Below, piece by piece: positions 8,878 through 16,785 of a stretch of DNA of 49,373 nt. Positions within the stretch are counted from its first letter, which is position 1; the number at the start of each line of letters is the position of its first letter. The notes beneath the pieces are model-generated. The model was not told where the DNA came from. It made no database searches and saw nothing but the letters and a program-made list of their open reading frames with translations. Source of the stretch: Burkholderiales bacterium (GTDB lineage: Bacteria > Pseudomonadota > Gammaproteobacteria > Burkholderiales > Burkholderiaceae_C); NCBI GenBank assembly GCA_003241965.1, contig QBMB01000025.1:1-49373 (forward strand). Direction: 5' to 3'. The position numbers were made by a program, and so were the translations under genes.

Positions 8878-8904
8878 GATGCGATGTCGTCAAAGACGAA
8901 TACA
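8878..8904 (-). promoter_or_regulatory. accessory hairpin of leader copy A
   Basis: Minus-strand TCGTC-TTT-GACGA between the upstream box and the start-proximal hairpin. Equivalent short hairpins with U-rich loops stand at the same place in the leaders near 15836, 40941 and 45266, with compensating stem changes. Confidence 0.4.
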
Positions 8905-8935
8905 GGGCGGATTTTCAGTTGGGGGCACCTGGTGC

Positions 8936-8952
8936 GCAAGCGATGGCGACCA
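8936..8952 (-). promoter_or_regulatory. conserved upstream box, copy A
   Basis: Minus-strand TGGTCGCCATCGCTTGC, 194 nt before the start codon at 8742. Shared with the leaders of at least six other genes in the window. It could be promoter, operator or the 5' end of the leader RNA. Confidence 0.6.
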
Positions 8953-9103
8953 GTCCGCCACTGCCGGGTTCGCGGGCGGCCAGAACTGCTGCCGTGCCCT
9001 CCCGGTTCCCCTGTCTTCGAGGGGTGTTCCCCGTGTTGGATGACCCGTGGGAGCGTGTTGCCTGCCTATTCTTGAATCAGCCGGCCATTTGAGCCGATGG
9101 CAT

Positions 9104-9123
9104 CCAAGCGATGCGAGACCAAT
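9104..9123 (-). promoter_or_regulatory. second, orphan copy of the upstream box
   Basis: Minus-strand TTGGTCTCGCATCGCTTGG, a one-base-insertion variant of the box. No minus-strand gene lies between it and copy A. The 150 bp between them contain a G/C hairpin (CGGGGAACACCCC) like the leader hairpins, so this may be a leader left after loss of its gene, or a tandem promoter. Confidence 0.35.
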
Positions 9124-9167
9124 TTGTGCGCGGCCCGGCCGTGCTGCCCTTGACTACGGAGTGTTCC

Positions 9168-9752
9168 ATGCAAGTATTGATTGAAGCCCCACCGCATCAA
9201 CCCCAAACACCCATGAAAAACTTCCTTCTGTTCTCCGCCCTCCGCATGCTCGGCGTGCCGCGCTGGATGACCCGCCTGGTCATGCTGGTCGTGCTGGCCA
9301 CCTCTTTCTCCCACCTCTGGGCAGGCACCCTGACCGGTCGGGTGGTCGGCGTCTCCGATGGGGACACCATCACCGTTCTGGATGCCTCGCGCCAGCAGCA
9401 CAAGGTGCGCCTGCAGGGCATCGACGCGCCGGAGTCCCGGCAGGCCTTCGGCAATGTGTCCAAACGCGGGTTGTCTGACCTTGTTGCTGGTCGGCAAGTG
9501 GAAGTTCGCTTCGATAAAGAGGACCGCTACGGGCGCCTGCTCGGCGTGGTCTACGAGGGCGGCCAGGACGTGAACCTTGCGATGGTCAGCCGCGGGCTGG
9601 CGTGGCACTACACGTTCTACCAACGGGATCAGTCGATCCTTGACCGGCAGCGGTACGCCCTTGCCCAGCAACAAGCCCGCCAAGCCGGCATCGGTCTGTG
9701 GCGCGACGCTCAGCCCACCCCGCCGTGGGACTTCCGCCGCCAAGGCGATTGA
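9168..9752 (+). CDS. secreted thermonuclease-family (SNase) nuclease
   Basis: About 195 residues. A hydrophobic export segment (RLVMLVVLATSFSHLWAG) precedes a staphylococcal-nuclease fold with VVGVSDGDTITVL, VRLQGIDAPES (catalytic Arg/Glu) and DRYGRLLG (second catalytic Arg). It should degrade DNA or RNA in the periplasm or outside, with calcium. ATG at 9168 has GGAG six bases upstream; ATG at 9213 (MKNFLLFSALR) gives a tidier signal peptide but no ribosome-binding site. It heads a plus-strand cluster running to 12221. Small SNase genes are frequent on conjugative plasmids. Confidence 0.85.
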   Translation: MQVLIEAPPHQPQTPMKNFLLFSALRMLGVPRWMTRLVMLVVLATSFSHLWAGTLTGRVVGVSDGDTITVLDASRQQHKVRLQGIDAPESRQAFGNVSKRGLSDLVAGRQVEVRFDKEDRYGRLLGVVYEGGQDVNLAMVSRGLAWHYTFYQRDQSILDRQRYALAQQQARQAGIGLWRDAQPTPPWDFRRQGD

Positions 9753-9765
9753 GCGGAGGACCACG

Positions 9766-10437
9766 ATGTTCAATCAGCGCGACCAACAACGCTCCCGGGT
9801 CTATGCGTGGGAGAAGACTGCCAGCTCCAAGCTCACCCGAATGCTGGACGGGCAGGCGAGCGTCCACCGGCACCACGACCCTGAATTCGAAACCATCGCG
9901 CAGTGCTCCGATTTCCTCGCGCCCATCTGGTCGGCCGAGCGTGGGAGGTATGGGCGCGTTCGGGTGCCCATGCCCACGATTGAGCGTCCCAGCTGGGGTC
10001 AGCGCAGGGCGCTCGCACATTGGGACCACCGCATCACCCTGCCGAAGTGGGCGCGCAACCGCTGGGTCATCCTGCACGAAGCAGCGCACCGGCTCACACC
10101 GGGCGACGAAGCCCACGGGCCACGGTTCGTGGGTGTGCTCATCGGCCTGCTGGCGCGCCACGGCGGCTACGACGCCAACGAACTCATGGCCACGGCCGAC
10201 GAGGCCGGTGTGAAGTACCACGTGCGCTCGATTGGGTCTGTCCCGGTGCTGTCCTTGCCCGAGCGTCTGCATCGTCTGCTGCCCGTGCAGGAGATGGAAG
10301 CGGCGTTCGAGCTGGATGTATCGTGGCGGCAGGTTCGGGGCGCCTCGCTGCAGCTAGTGCGCGCCGGGCTGGCCATCTGGAAAAGGGACCGCCTGTTACC
10401 CATCGATCGCCAACTGGAATGCGGTTTGGCGCTCTAA
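9766..10437 (+). CDS. HExxH zinc metallopeptidase-like protein
   Basis: 223 residues. HEAAH at 104-108 with a further histidine at 117 (EAHGPRF) forms a zinc site of the SprT/zincin kind. The rest matches plasmid-borne HEXXH-motif hypothetical proteins. The substrate is unknown. ATG follows GCGGAGGA with proper spacing, 14 bp after the SNase stop, so the two are probably cotranscribed. No signal peptide, so it acts in the cytoplasm. Confidence 0.75.
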   Translation: MFNQRDQQRSRVYAWEKTASSKLTRMLDGQASVHRHHDPEFETIAQCSDFLAPIWSAERGRYGRVRVPMPTIERPSWGQRRALAHWDHRITLPKWARNRWVILHEAAHRLTPGDEAHGPRFVGVLIGLLARHGGYDANELMATADEAGVKYHVRSIGSVPVLSLPERLHRLLPVQEMEAAFELDVSWRQVRGASLQLVRAGLAIWKRDRLLPIDRQLECGLAL

Positions 10438-10445
10438 TTGCCAAC

Positions 10446-11003
10446 ATGAAATCACCACAAGAAATCGCCAAACGACCGCTGGAGTCTGCCGACGAGCAGA
10501 GGCGCATCGCCACGAACACCAAACGCGCCATCACCGTCCTGCGCGGGATCGCCGCCTACGAAATCCTGGACGCTGCCGAGTCGGAATCCATGTACCGATG
10601 CATCGGTCTGCTGGAGGAGATGACCACCCGCCTGAAAAAGTCCGTGGAGATCAAGAAGGCAGCGGAGAAGCAGAGAGCCGAGCGCCACACGGCCATCCTG
10701 GCGCACATGAAGGCTGGGCCACTGGGCTCGCTCACCCCGCCCGAGCGGATCGCCTACCTCGCGCGTCATTCGGCAAGCTACCTCAGCACCCTCAAGCAAC
10801 CCTCCAAGGACACGGTGAAGCGCCTGCTGAGCCAGGACTTTGACGAGGCCCTGTCCGATGAGGCGTACCAGCTGGCCAGAACCTCAGAACTTGCCCCGCA
10901 GCTGGCCGCCGCGCACGCTGCAAGTCAGTTTCAGGAGCAGCAGCCCCAACTCATGCGTGCTGCACAAGCCCACATTGAGGCCATGGGTCCACATCTGGCC
11001 TGA
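10446..11003 (+). CDS. hypothetical helical protein
   Basis: 185 residues, predominantly helical and charged, rich in Ala, Glu, Lys and Arg, with no cysteine cluster or catalytic motif. The segment LTPPERIAYLARHSASYLSTLKQ could be a small helical DNA-binding or oligomerisation unit, but I cannot name a family. It starts 8 bp after the HExxH gene and is part of the same plus-strand cluster. No clear ribosome-binding site, suggesting coupling to the gene before it. Confidence 0.7.
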   Translation: MKSPQEIAKRPLESADEQRRIATNTKRAITVLRGIAAYEILDAAESESMYRCIGLLEEMTTRLKKSVEIKKAAEKQRAERHTAILAHMKAGPLGSLTPPERIAYLARHSASYLSTLKQPSKDTVKRLLSQDFDEALSDEAYQLARTSELAPQLAAAHAASQFQEQQPQLMRAAQAHIEAMGPHLA

Positions 11004-11032
11004 CCTGCACCCCCGTTACGAGATCTAGACCC

Positions 11033-11533
11033 ATGGGCAGCAAGAAGCGCAGCAAGCCGTTCCAAGCCAAGTGGAAACCCTCTATCAACACGATCCAGGT
11101 AGCGGCCTCGCGCGTGGCCAAACTCGCGCCCGACACCGTGCGTGGACTGGCCGAGTCGCTGGGTCGCTCCATGAAGGAACTTACCGTGGCCGAGCGATCG
11201 GCATACGCCTGGCAGGATCTGCGCATGGCGTGTGTGGTTTCGCGCCGTGTCGAGCGCATGGGCGTGGTCAAGGGCATGTCGGACATCTGGGAGGACGCTT
11301 TTGCCGCATTGGAAAGGGTGCGCGAGCGCAGCATGGTCACGGGTGTCTGGCGCTACTGCACTCCAACCGACGCCGAACTGGAAATGGTTCTGGAGATGAC
11401 CAAGATGCACAGCAAACAGTTGAGTTATCTGAGCGTCGGGGAGTTCGAGCAGGTGTTTCTCGCGTCGCGCAGCGACTTGGCCGTGTTGCCCAAAATCTTC
11501 CTGCCGGTGGCAGATGACCTGAAGGCGGCTTGA
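11033..11533 (+). CDS. hypothetical protein
   Basis: 166 residues with a basic N terminus (MGSKKRSKPFQAKWKPS) followed by helices. No motif recognised. It lies 30 bp after the preceding gene and its stop is 1 bp from the next ATG (TGAGATG), so it is in an operon with both. The basic tail may contact nucleic acid; that is a guess from composition only. Confidence 0.7.
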   Translation: MGSKKRSKPFQAKWKPSINTIQVAASRVAKLAPDTVRGLAESLGRSMKELTVAERSAYAWQDLRMACVVSRRVERMGVVKGMSDIWEDAFAALERVRERSMVTGVWRYCTPTDAELEMVLEMTKMHSKQLSYLSVGEFEQVFLASRSDLAVLPKIFLPVADDLKAA

Positions 11534-11534
11534 G

Positions 11535-12221
11535 ATGGAGCCACCAATCCCTGCCCCGCTGAACAGCAAGCAGTCCGGGTTGCTGCGCAGGTATTGGCAT
11601 GCCGGGCGTCAGGGCCTGTCTTCCACCGGTGGCACGCAGGCCTTGGAGTTGGCGGCACTCGGCCTGATCGAACAGGCGCGCTACGGTGGCTCCGGGCTGA
11701 TCATGTGCATCACACAGGCGGGCATCGTGGCGCTGCAGGCCCAGGTGGAGGCCAACCGCGCGCGCTGCGCGCCCCATCACGACCTGGGCGCAACGCTGGC
11801 CACCTGGCTCTCGCGCAACGGCAGGGCCTGCTGGACCAACATCGAACTGAAGGTGCGAAACGCTGAAAGCCTGCAGCTCGTTCGCCCAGACGTGTTTTCG
11901 ATCAACGCCACGCTCGATCCGGCGCGGGTGGATGCTGCCGTGCACGAGGTGAAGGTCAGCCGCAGCGATTTCCTGGCCGACATCGCCAAGCCCTCCAAGC
12001 GCGCGGGCTATGCAGCCATCAGCGAGAAGTTCTACTACGTGGCGCCTGAAGGCCTGCTGCGGCCGGAGGAGATGCCCGAGGAGGCAGGCTTGCTGGTGGC
12101 CCGGGGCGATGACTTCGTGGTGGCCAAGCGCCCGAAGAAGCGGCGCGTGGTGTTGGCCCCCGAAGTCATGTTAGCCATGGCGCTCAAGCCCCGACACACT
12201 GCGCCCGACACGCTGGTGTGA
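11535..12221 (+). CDS. MmcB-like PD-(D/E)XK nuclease-fold protein
   Basis: 228 residues. A winged-helix-like N terminus (residues 10-70) is followed by a nuclease core with RPDVFSI (D119), a strand AAVHEVKVSRSDF (E138, K140) and YYVAPEGLL. This is the D...E-x-K pattern of the MmcB/DUF-type PD-(D/E)XK family linked to DNA repair. All three predicted catalytic residues are present, so it may be active. Last gene of the plus-strand cluster; the next gene converges 25 bp away with no obvious terminator between. Confidence 0.7.
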   Translation: MEPPIPAPLNSKQSGLLRRYWHAGRQGLSSTGGTQALELAALGLIEQARYGGSGLIMCITQAGIVALQAQVEANRARCAPHHDLGATLATWLSRNGRACWTNIELKVRNAESLQLVRPDVFSINATLDPARVDAAVHEVKVSRSDFLADIAKPSKRAGYAAISEKFYYVAPEGLLRPEEMPEEAGLLVARGDDFVVAKRPKKRRVVLAPEVMLAMALKPRHTAPDTLV

Positions 12222-12245
12222 GCGCCCGTTGACTTGCTCGGCGAC

Positions 12246-13805
12246 TCAAACGCCATAGCTCGCACGCCCAAGGATCTCCATTGCAAACTGCAGATTTTTG
12301 CGGGTGAGCGGAGCATCCCTGATCCAGCGGATCTGCAGGCCGATGTACCGCGCCCAGTGGACACCTCTGCGAAAAGCTGCGGCGTCGCCGCGCTTTGCTG
12401 CCATCTCCACGAACTGATTCACGATTTCGTACTGGGGCCTTCCCGCTCGGTACCGGGCGGATTCATAGGCCTGCCCGATTGAGATCCAGGCCTGCTCATG
12501 GTCGCCGGCGCGGTACGCACGGATGAAGCGCAGCCACGGCGGCATCCAGCACAGGATCTCAGCCAAGCCTTTCGCTCTCAGGCGCGCAGCGAACGCCTCG
12601 ACATCCTCAAGGGAATGGCTGTCAACCTGGCGCAGTCGTTCCCATTCACCGAAGGCCTCAGCGAAGTGCGGCGGGCACTCATGCAAGCTTCCCAGGCGGT
12701 GGGAGTGCGTGAGGAACTCGACGGGAAACTCGCCGTGGTCGACGGCCAACTGTTGAAGCACGTCCTCGGCCGGAAATCTGCCGGTGGCGTTGATGTGGCC
12801 TTGAAGCTCTTGTTGCGCACGGTCTGACCGGTAGCGGATTCTCACGGCCCATTCCTGAAAGACGTCGCCGCGCAGATCAGGATGGTCCGGAGCCACCCCT
12901 TGCGCTCTCGCATCTCGCGCGATCTGTCGTTCGACCTTCGCCATTTCGTTCATCAACAGGCGCCACTGCCGCAGGAAGAGGTGCCGGACCTGCGCCGCAA
13001 ATTCAGTTCCGTACGCTGTGACGATGGCCTGCCAGACAGCGGTCGAGCCACGGGCCAAGAAAAGGACCGCCTGGACACACTGGAGCTTCGATGGGTCGTT
13101 CAGTGCAGCCAAGACCTCGGGCCTGTCGGCCAGCGCCTGCTGCAGGCTGTGGCGAAGCGCCGGCGCCGACGGTAAGCTGCGCCCGCTTGCCCAGTTTTCG
13201 GCGTTCTCAAGATCTCGCCGACGCTGCGGGTCGCTCTCATCGGCGTCTCGCCCGGGGTAGTGGAACTGGGTCCGCGACACACCAGCGGTCTCGTACAACC
13301 AGTCGAGTGCCTTGCGCATCGGCCAAACCACGCCGGTGCCATCGAAATCGGGAAGAAACCAAGTGTCGCCTGCCGGGCGCAGCGGCAGGAAAACGGAGGG
13401 ATGCCATTGCGCCGCGCTTCTGGCCAAAGTCGTGGCCACCTGTGAAGTCCACCGGTCCCGGATCAGCCAGCGCACCGTCTCACGCTTGCTGAGGAACGTC
13501 CCCTCAGTGCTGAGCAGGGTCTGGTACTCCTCCAGCAGGTTGCCCAGAACGTCGCCCAGCGCCTGGCGCACTGGTGGCCACTCCACGTGTTCGCTCACCA
13601 GCTCGCTGAGCGTGCGCAAGAGCCGTTCAAAGTTCTCTTCGAGCTTGCCGTCGTCCAGTGCAAGGCGATCGATGGCCCGGCGCACGTTGTTTCTGGTGAC
13701 ACCACGCGCCAAGCTGGCATCCTGCTTCTCGGGCAGGACGCCCGAGAAGCGGAAGGCGAACCGGATCAGTTCGCCTTGGGTTGGAAAGCCTACTTCCTCA
13801 CCCAT
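12246..13805 (-). CDS. hypothetical protein, 519 residues
   Basis: Large soluble protein of mixed helix, not recognised. The N terminus (FPTQGELIRFAFRFSGVLPEKQDASLARGVTRNNVRRAI) reads like a DNA-binding or regulatory helical region. The remainder is Trp/Arg-rich with no catalytic signature. Its ATG lies inside the end of the small gene at 13798-14004 (8-bp overlap), so translation is probably coupled. Confidence 0.7.
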   Translation of the reverse strand: MGEEVGFPTQGELIRFAFRFSGVLPEKQDASLARGVTRNNVRRAIDRLALDDGKLEENFERLLRTLSELVSEHVEWPPVRQALGDVLGNLLEEYQTLLSTEGTFLSKRETVRWLIRDRWTSQVATTLARSAAQWHPSVFLPLRPAGDTWFLPDFDGTGVVWPMRKALDWLYETAGVSRTQFHYPGRDADESDPQRRRDLENAENWASGRSLPSAPALRHSLQQALADRPEVLAALNDPSKLQCVQAVLFLARGSTAVWQAIVTAYGTEFAAQVRHLFLRQWRLLMNEMAKVERQIARDARAQGVAPDHPDLRGDVFQEWAVRIRYRSDRAQQELQGHINATGRFPAEDVLQQLAVDHGEFPVEFLTHSHRLGSLHECPPHFAEAFGEWERLRQVDSHSLEDVEAFAARLRAKGLAEILCWMPPWLRFIRAYRAGDHEQAWISIGQAYESARYRAGRPQYEIVNQFVEMAAKRGDAAAFRRGVHWARYIGLQIRWIRDAPLTRKNLQFAMEILGRASYGV

Positions 13806-14004
13806 GCCGGGGTTTGCCGGGCGCTTGGGGGGTTGGGCTCGCGCCCGGCGTCGGTTGGATCCGGTTGGGGTTCAACTGCGCGCCGCGGTTGCCATGGTGG
13901 TGGGCATTGGTGGTGTTGTTGCCCGTGGTCCCGTAGTTGGGGTTCAGCGCGTTCGAACGCTGGTTGTTTCTCGTCTGCGCGGTGGTTGCTTTGACAGAAG
14001 GCAT
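13798..14004 (-). CDS. small Asn-rich protein with two LNPN repeats
   Basis: 68 residues, low complexity: RSNALNPNYGTTGNN and RGAQLNPNRIQPTP are two copies of an (A/Q)LNPN unit in an Asn/His/Pro/Thr-rich background with a basic start. Short proteins with (R)xxQxNPNN repeats are widespread and uncharacterised. ATG at 14004 has GGGACA upstream. The stop lies within the first codons of the 519-residue gene, suggesting a coupled pair. Alternatively it could be only a translated leader for that gene. Confidence 0.55.
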   Translation of the reverse strand: MPSVKATTAQTRNNQRSNALNPNYGTTGNNTTNAHHHGNRGAQLNPNRIQPTPGASPTPQAPGKPRHG

Positions 14005-14100
14005 GATGAATTGTCCCAGTTGTTGAAAGAGGCTTGATCACAACATTTCAGGGTGGTCGCCCGCTACCTGAAACTTTCGGACGAACATGGTCCAGCAATG

Positions 14101-14140
14101 AAAACCCCCCCCAGCCGGCGTCTTGCCAGTGGGGGGGTTC
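14101..14140 (-). terminator. intrinsic terminator after the methyltransferase at 14155
   Basis: Minus-strand run of seven to eight Cs (14131-14137) and Gs (14105-14112) forms a very strong stem around an 18-nt loop, followed by TTTT (14101-14104). Confidence 0.8.
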
Positions 14141-14154
14141 TCGTTTTCAGTGGT

Positions 14155-15735
14155 TCAGAGGAATGCCGCCTGCAGCTCCTCCATGACATCGGTCGCGCTG
14201 GTGCAACCGGTGTCGGTGTTGTCGTCGCAGCTGGCTTCGTGATCGCCCACGACCGGCGCCTGCAGCACCAGCATCACGGTGGGGACATCGGTGCCGGCGG
14301 CCTTGAAGGCTCCGCGCTCGATCTCGATCACGTCGATGGCGTGCTCGCTGACCCAGTCACGGAACGCCCTGCTCTTGGCATTGTTGGCCGTGCGCCAGGT
14401 GGTCGATGTGATCGCTCCCAACCGGCCACCCGGGACGAGGAACTTCATCGCATGCTCGACGTGGGTGATGTCCTTGCCACCGGAAAATGGCGGGTTCATG
14501 CAGATGACCTGGTAGCGCGGCTCGGGTGTGACCTGAAGGAAGTCGACCGCCCCATCCAGTTCAAAGCCCAGTTCGCGCAGCCGCTCCACGTTGCGAGGCA
14601 TCAGCTCGTAGCACGTCACGTTGTCCTTGCCCACCACCTCGGCCGCAGCCAGGGCGATGGCGCCGGATCCCGCCTGCGGCTCCAGCACCGTCATTCCGGC
14701 CTCGAGGCCGGTCTGCAGGAGCAGGCGCTGCACCAGTTCGGGCGGCGTCGGGAAGAACTCGTAGTCCTTGCTCGTGAGCAGCTCCCCCGTGGTGATCACC
14801 TGCGCCAGCGCATCGCGAGGACAGCTGGCGAAGACGTGCGCTTGCTTGGGCGTCGACCACTGGCCGCCGAGTTCACAAAGCACATCCGCCGTTTTCTTGT
14901 ACCAGGCGGGCGTCAGGCGTTCCACGATGCGCACCTCATTGCCCGTCACCGAAGCGCCTTGCAGCACCGCGATGATTTTCGGGTCGATTCGGGTCGCGCG
15001 CGGCAGCATGGAGGCTCCCACCGCCACGCCGAGCACCTTACGGCTTGCCGACTTAGCAACTGCCAGCGGAGCGGTCAGGGGTTGTGCCACGTTCCAGTTC
15101 AACTGGACCACGGCCAACTCGCTGGGGTAGTCACGGCCCTGCACCTCGAGCGTCATCGCTGAGCCCCGGGGCTCGCCGTTGAGCGCGACGTTTCCGATTG
15201 CGTCACCGAGCCACTCGGGGTCGTTCACCAGCTGCTCCAAGGCTTCGATGCGGGCCTTCTGGGAGGACTTCAGCCGCATCTCGAACTGCGCCATGCGCAG
15301 CGTGTGCCATTCGGCACCGAGCGCGATCAGCTTTTCAGCAGTTGCGATGCGCTCCTCTGCAGGCAGAGCCCTGAGGTTGCGCAGCAGCACCCACGCGTTG
15401 TCCAGGCTCAGCACCCGGTCATACAGCGTTTCCGCATCCAGACGGTAGACCGCCTTGTTGACCCCCAGCGCCTGCAGCATGAGCGACAGGGCGGCTTGGG
15501 GTTGTTCGATGAGCAAGTTCTGAATGTCGAGCTCGATGTCGTCGCCGACCATGCGAGCTGTCAGCAGCAGATTGCATGCTTCGTCGTGGAGGAGCCGCGC
15601 GCCATCGGGGCGCTCCTCAGCGGCGATGCCGTCCTCGGATTCCTGCATGGGCACCTCCCAAGGGAAGATGGACCGCATGACCAGGATGGCCGAGATCTGC
15701 TCAAGGCTGGCCAAGAGCGAGAGATGTTGTTTCAT
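14155..15735 (-). CDS. N6-adenine DNA methyltransferase (NPPF)
   Basis: 526 residues. SAM motif VLEPQAGSGAIA near 348-359 and catalytic NPPF near 414-417, introduced by FFPTPPELVQRLLLQ, as in gamma-type adenine methylases of plasmids and phages. The N-terminal 320 residues are a helical region of unknown role. No endonuclease gene is adjacent, so it is an orphan enzyme, plausibly protecting the element from host restriction. ATG at 15735 is preferred because the leader hairpin ends directly before it and AAAGGG lies about 10 bases upstream. It is under a clear copy of the recurrent leader and ends at a strong terminator. Confidence 0.85.
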   Translation of the reverse strand: MKQHLSLLASLEQISAILVMRSIFPWEVPMQESEDGIAAEERPDGARLLHDEACNLLLTARMVGDDIELDIQNLLIEQPQAALSLMLQALGVNKAVYRLDAETLYDRVLSLDNAWVLLRNLRALPAEERIATAEKLIALGAEWHTLRMAQFEMRLKSSQKARIEALEQLVNDPEWLGDAIGNVALNGEPRGSAMTLEVQGRDYPSELAVVQLNWNVAQPLTAPLAVAKSASRKVLGVAVGASMLPRATRIDPKIIAVLQGASVTGNEVRIVERLTPAWYKKTADVLCELGGQWSTPKQAHVFASCPRDALAQVITTGELLTSKDYEFFPTPPELVQRLLLQTGLEAGMTVLEPQAGSGAIALAAAEVVGKDNVTCYELMPRNVERLRELGFELDGAVDFLQVTPEPRYQVICMNPPFSGGKDITHVEHAMKFLVPGGRLGAITSTTWRTANNAKSRAFRDWVSEHAIDVIEIERGAFKAAGTDVPTVMLVLQAPVVGDHEASCDDNTDTGCTSATDVMEELQAAFL

Positions 15736-15791
15736 GAGGGAAGCCCTTTGAAAAAGGGGCTTCCTCACCCCTCAGGGCATGGAAGCCCCGA
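15736..15791 (-). promoter_or_regulatory. recurrent leader RNA, copy G, with terminator-like and start-masking alternatives
   Basis: Three complementary minus-strand segments: GGGGCTTCC (15781-15789), GGAAGCCCC (15756-15764) and GGGCTTCCCTC (15736-15746, abutting the start codon). Segments 1 and 2 form a 9-bp hairpin followed by TTTTT, like a terminator. Segments 2 and 3 form about 10 bp that covers the start region. A third fold, TCGGGGC/GCCCTGA (15772-15791), corresponds to the common leader hairpin. The folds exclude one another. Confidence 0.65.
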
Positions 15792-15835
15792 ACGGGTTGG
15801 TAAATGCGCCCAGACCGAGAAACGGCGGGCACGTG

Positions 15836-15848
15836 CGTCGAAAGGACG
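15836..15848 (-). promoter_or_regulatory. accessory hairpin of leader copy G
   Basis: Minus-strand CGTC-CTTTC-GACG, at the same relative place as those near 8878, 40941 and 45266. Confidence 0.35.
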
Positions 15849-15883
15849 GACAACGGGTAGTTTCCGCGCGTTGTCGGGGGGGA

Positions 15884-15900
15884 GCAAGCGATGCGGGCCA
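15884..15900 (-). promoter_or_regulatory. conserved upstream box, copy G
   Basis: Minus-strand TGGCCCGCATCGCTTGC, 149 nt before the methyltransferase start. It abuts the ATG of the plus-strand gene at 15901. Confidence 0.6.
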
Positions 15901-16314
15901 ATGAAAATGGCTCAACCTGCTACCACTTACGTCGCCCACCCCATGTCCACCATGCCCCGCCTATCCGAACCGGCCGTTGAACGCTCCAGGTACTTGGTCG
16001 CCTTCGCGGTGGTCGCGCACACCATCGGCGTGATCCTCATGGCATCCAAGGCGCTGGTGGCGCTGGTCACCGGCGAGGTGTCCATTCCCAACGCCGCCAC
16101 GGGCGTCCCCCTGGTGATTCAACAGGCCTTGCCGCTGGGCCTGTACATCGCGGGGCTGGCCCTCACAGCCGTTTTCTCGGGGATCTGCATCCACGTCTAC
16201 CTGCGCGCCAAAAAGCCCGCTGGCGCGCTGTGGTGGGCGCGCACGGGGGTTTTTGTGCTCGGACTGGGCAGCACACTGGCCGGGGTGATCGTCGCGATGG
16301 CCGCGCAACGGTGA
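15901..16314 (+). CDS. small inner-membrane protein
   Basis: 137 residues with about three transmembrane helices (VAFAVVAHTIGVILMASKALVALV, LPLGLYIAGLALTAVFSGICIHVYL, ARTGVFVLGLGSTLAGVIVAMA). No family recognised. ATG at 15901 has no good ribosome-binding site; ATG at 15952 (MSTMPRLS) is an alternative. It is divergent from the methyltransferase leader and convergent, with 17 bp between stops, with the gene at 16332. Confidence 0.6.
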   Translation: MKMAQPATTYVAHPMSTMPRLSEPAVERSRYLVAFAVVAHTIGVILMASKALVALVTGEVSIPNAATGVPLVIQQALPLGLYIAGLALTAVFSGICIHVYLRAKKPAGALWWARTGVFVLGLGSTLAGVIVAMAAQR

Positions 16315-16331
16315 TGGTGAGGTGATCAGTC

Positions 16332-16775
16332 CTACCGTGGAGCAGGCTTGGTCCGAGGGTTGGGACGGCTCTTGTTGGCCAGCATGCTGTCGCGCAAGCG
16401 CGCCCACTCCTTCACCCGTTCGTGGTCCTTCGGATCACGCCTGATGCGTTCCTGGTAGATGGCTGCCATGCGATCTAGTGCCCGGTCGTAGCGGACCGCG
16501 TCGTTGCCTGCCCGCAGCCGCGATAGGTTTGCCTTGTTACGGCCGAATGGGCCGTGCCCGATCCACTCTTGTTCGAGATCGTAGAGTTCGCCAGCGCTCA
16601 TGCTTCGCAGCGGCGCGCTGTCCATGTACCAACGGCGGCAAAACCCCAGTGAAACCCAAAAGTAGGCGATGAGGCCAATTACGAGAAAGCCGCTGTGGCT
16701 CCCTGATTCCACGATCAGGGCGACGACCCCAAGGCAGGCGACCCCGTTGATGACCATGAATTTTCCAGGGCTCAT
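16332..16775 (-). CDS. small membrane protein with cytoplasmic tail
   Basis: 147 residues: two N-terminal membrane segments (VINGVACLGVVALIVES and GFLVIGLIAYFWVSLGF), then a charged helical tail. No family recognised. ATG at 16775 has its purine-rich GAGGA too close; ATG at 16757 (MVINGV) with GGA eight bases upstream may be the true start. It follows the PD-(D/E)XK gene by 10 bp and is probably cotranscribed. Confidence 0.6.
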   Translation of the reverse strand: MSPGKFMVINGVACLGVVALIVESGSHSGFLVIGLIAYFWVSLGFCRRWYMDSAPLRSMSAGELYDLEQEWIGHGPFGRNKANLSRLRAGNDAVRYDRALDRMAAIYQERIRRDPKDHERVKEWARLRDSMLANKSRPNPRTKPAPR

Positions 16776-16785
16776 TCCTCGCGTC

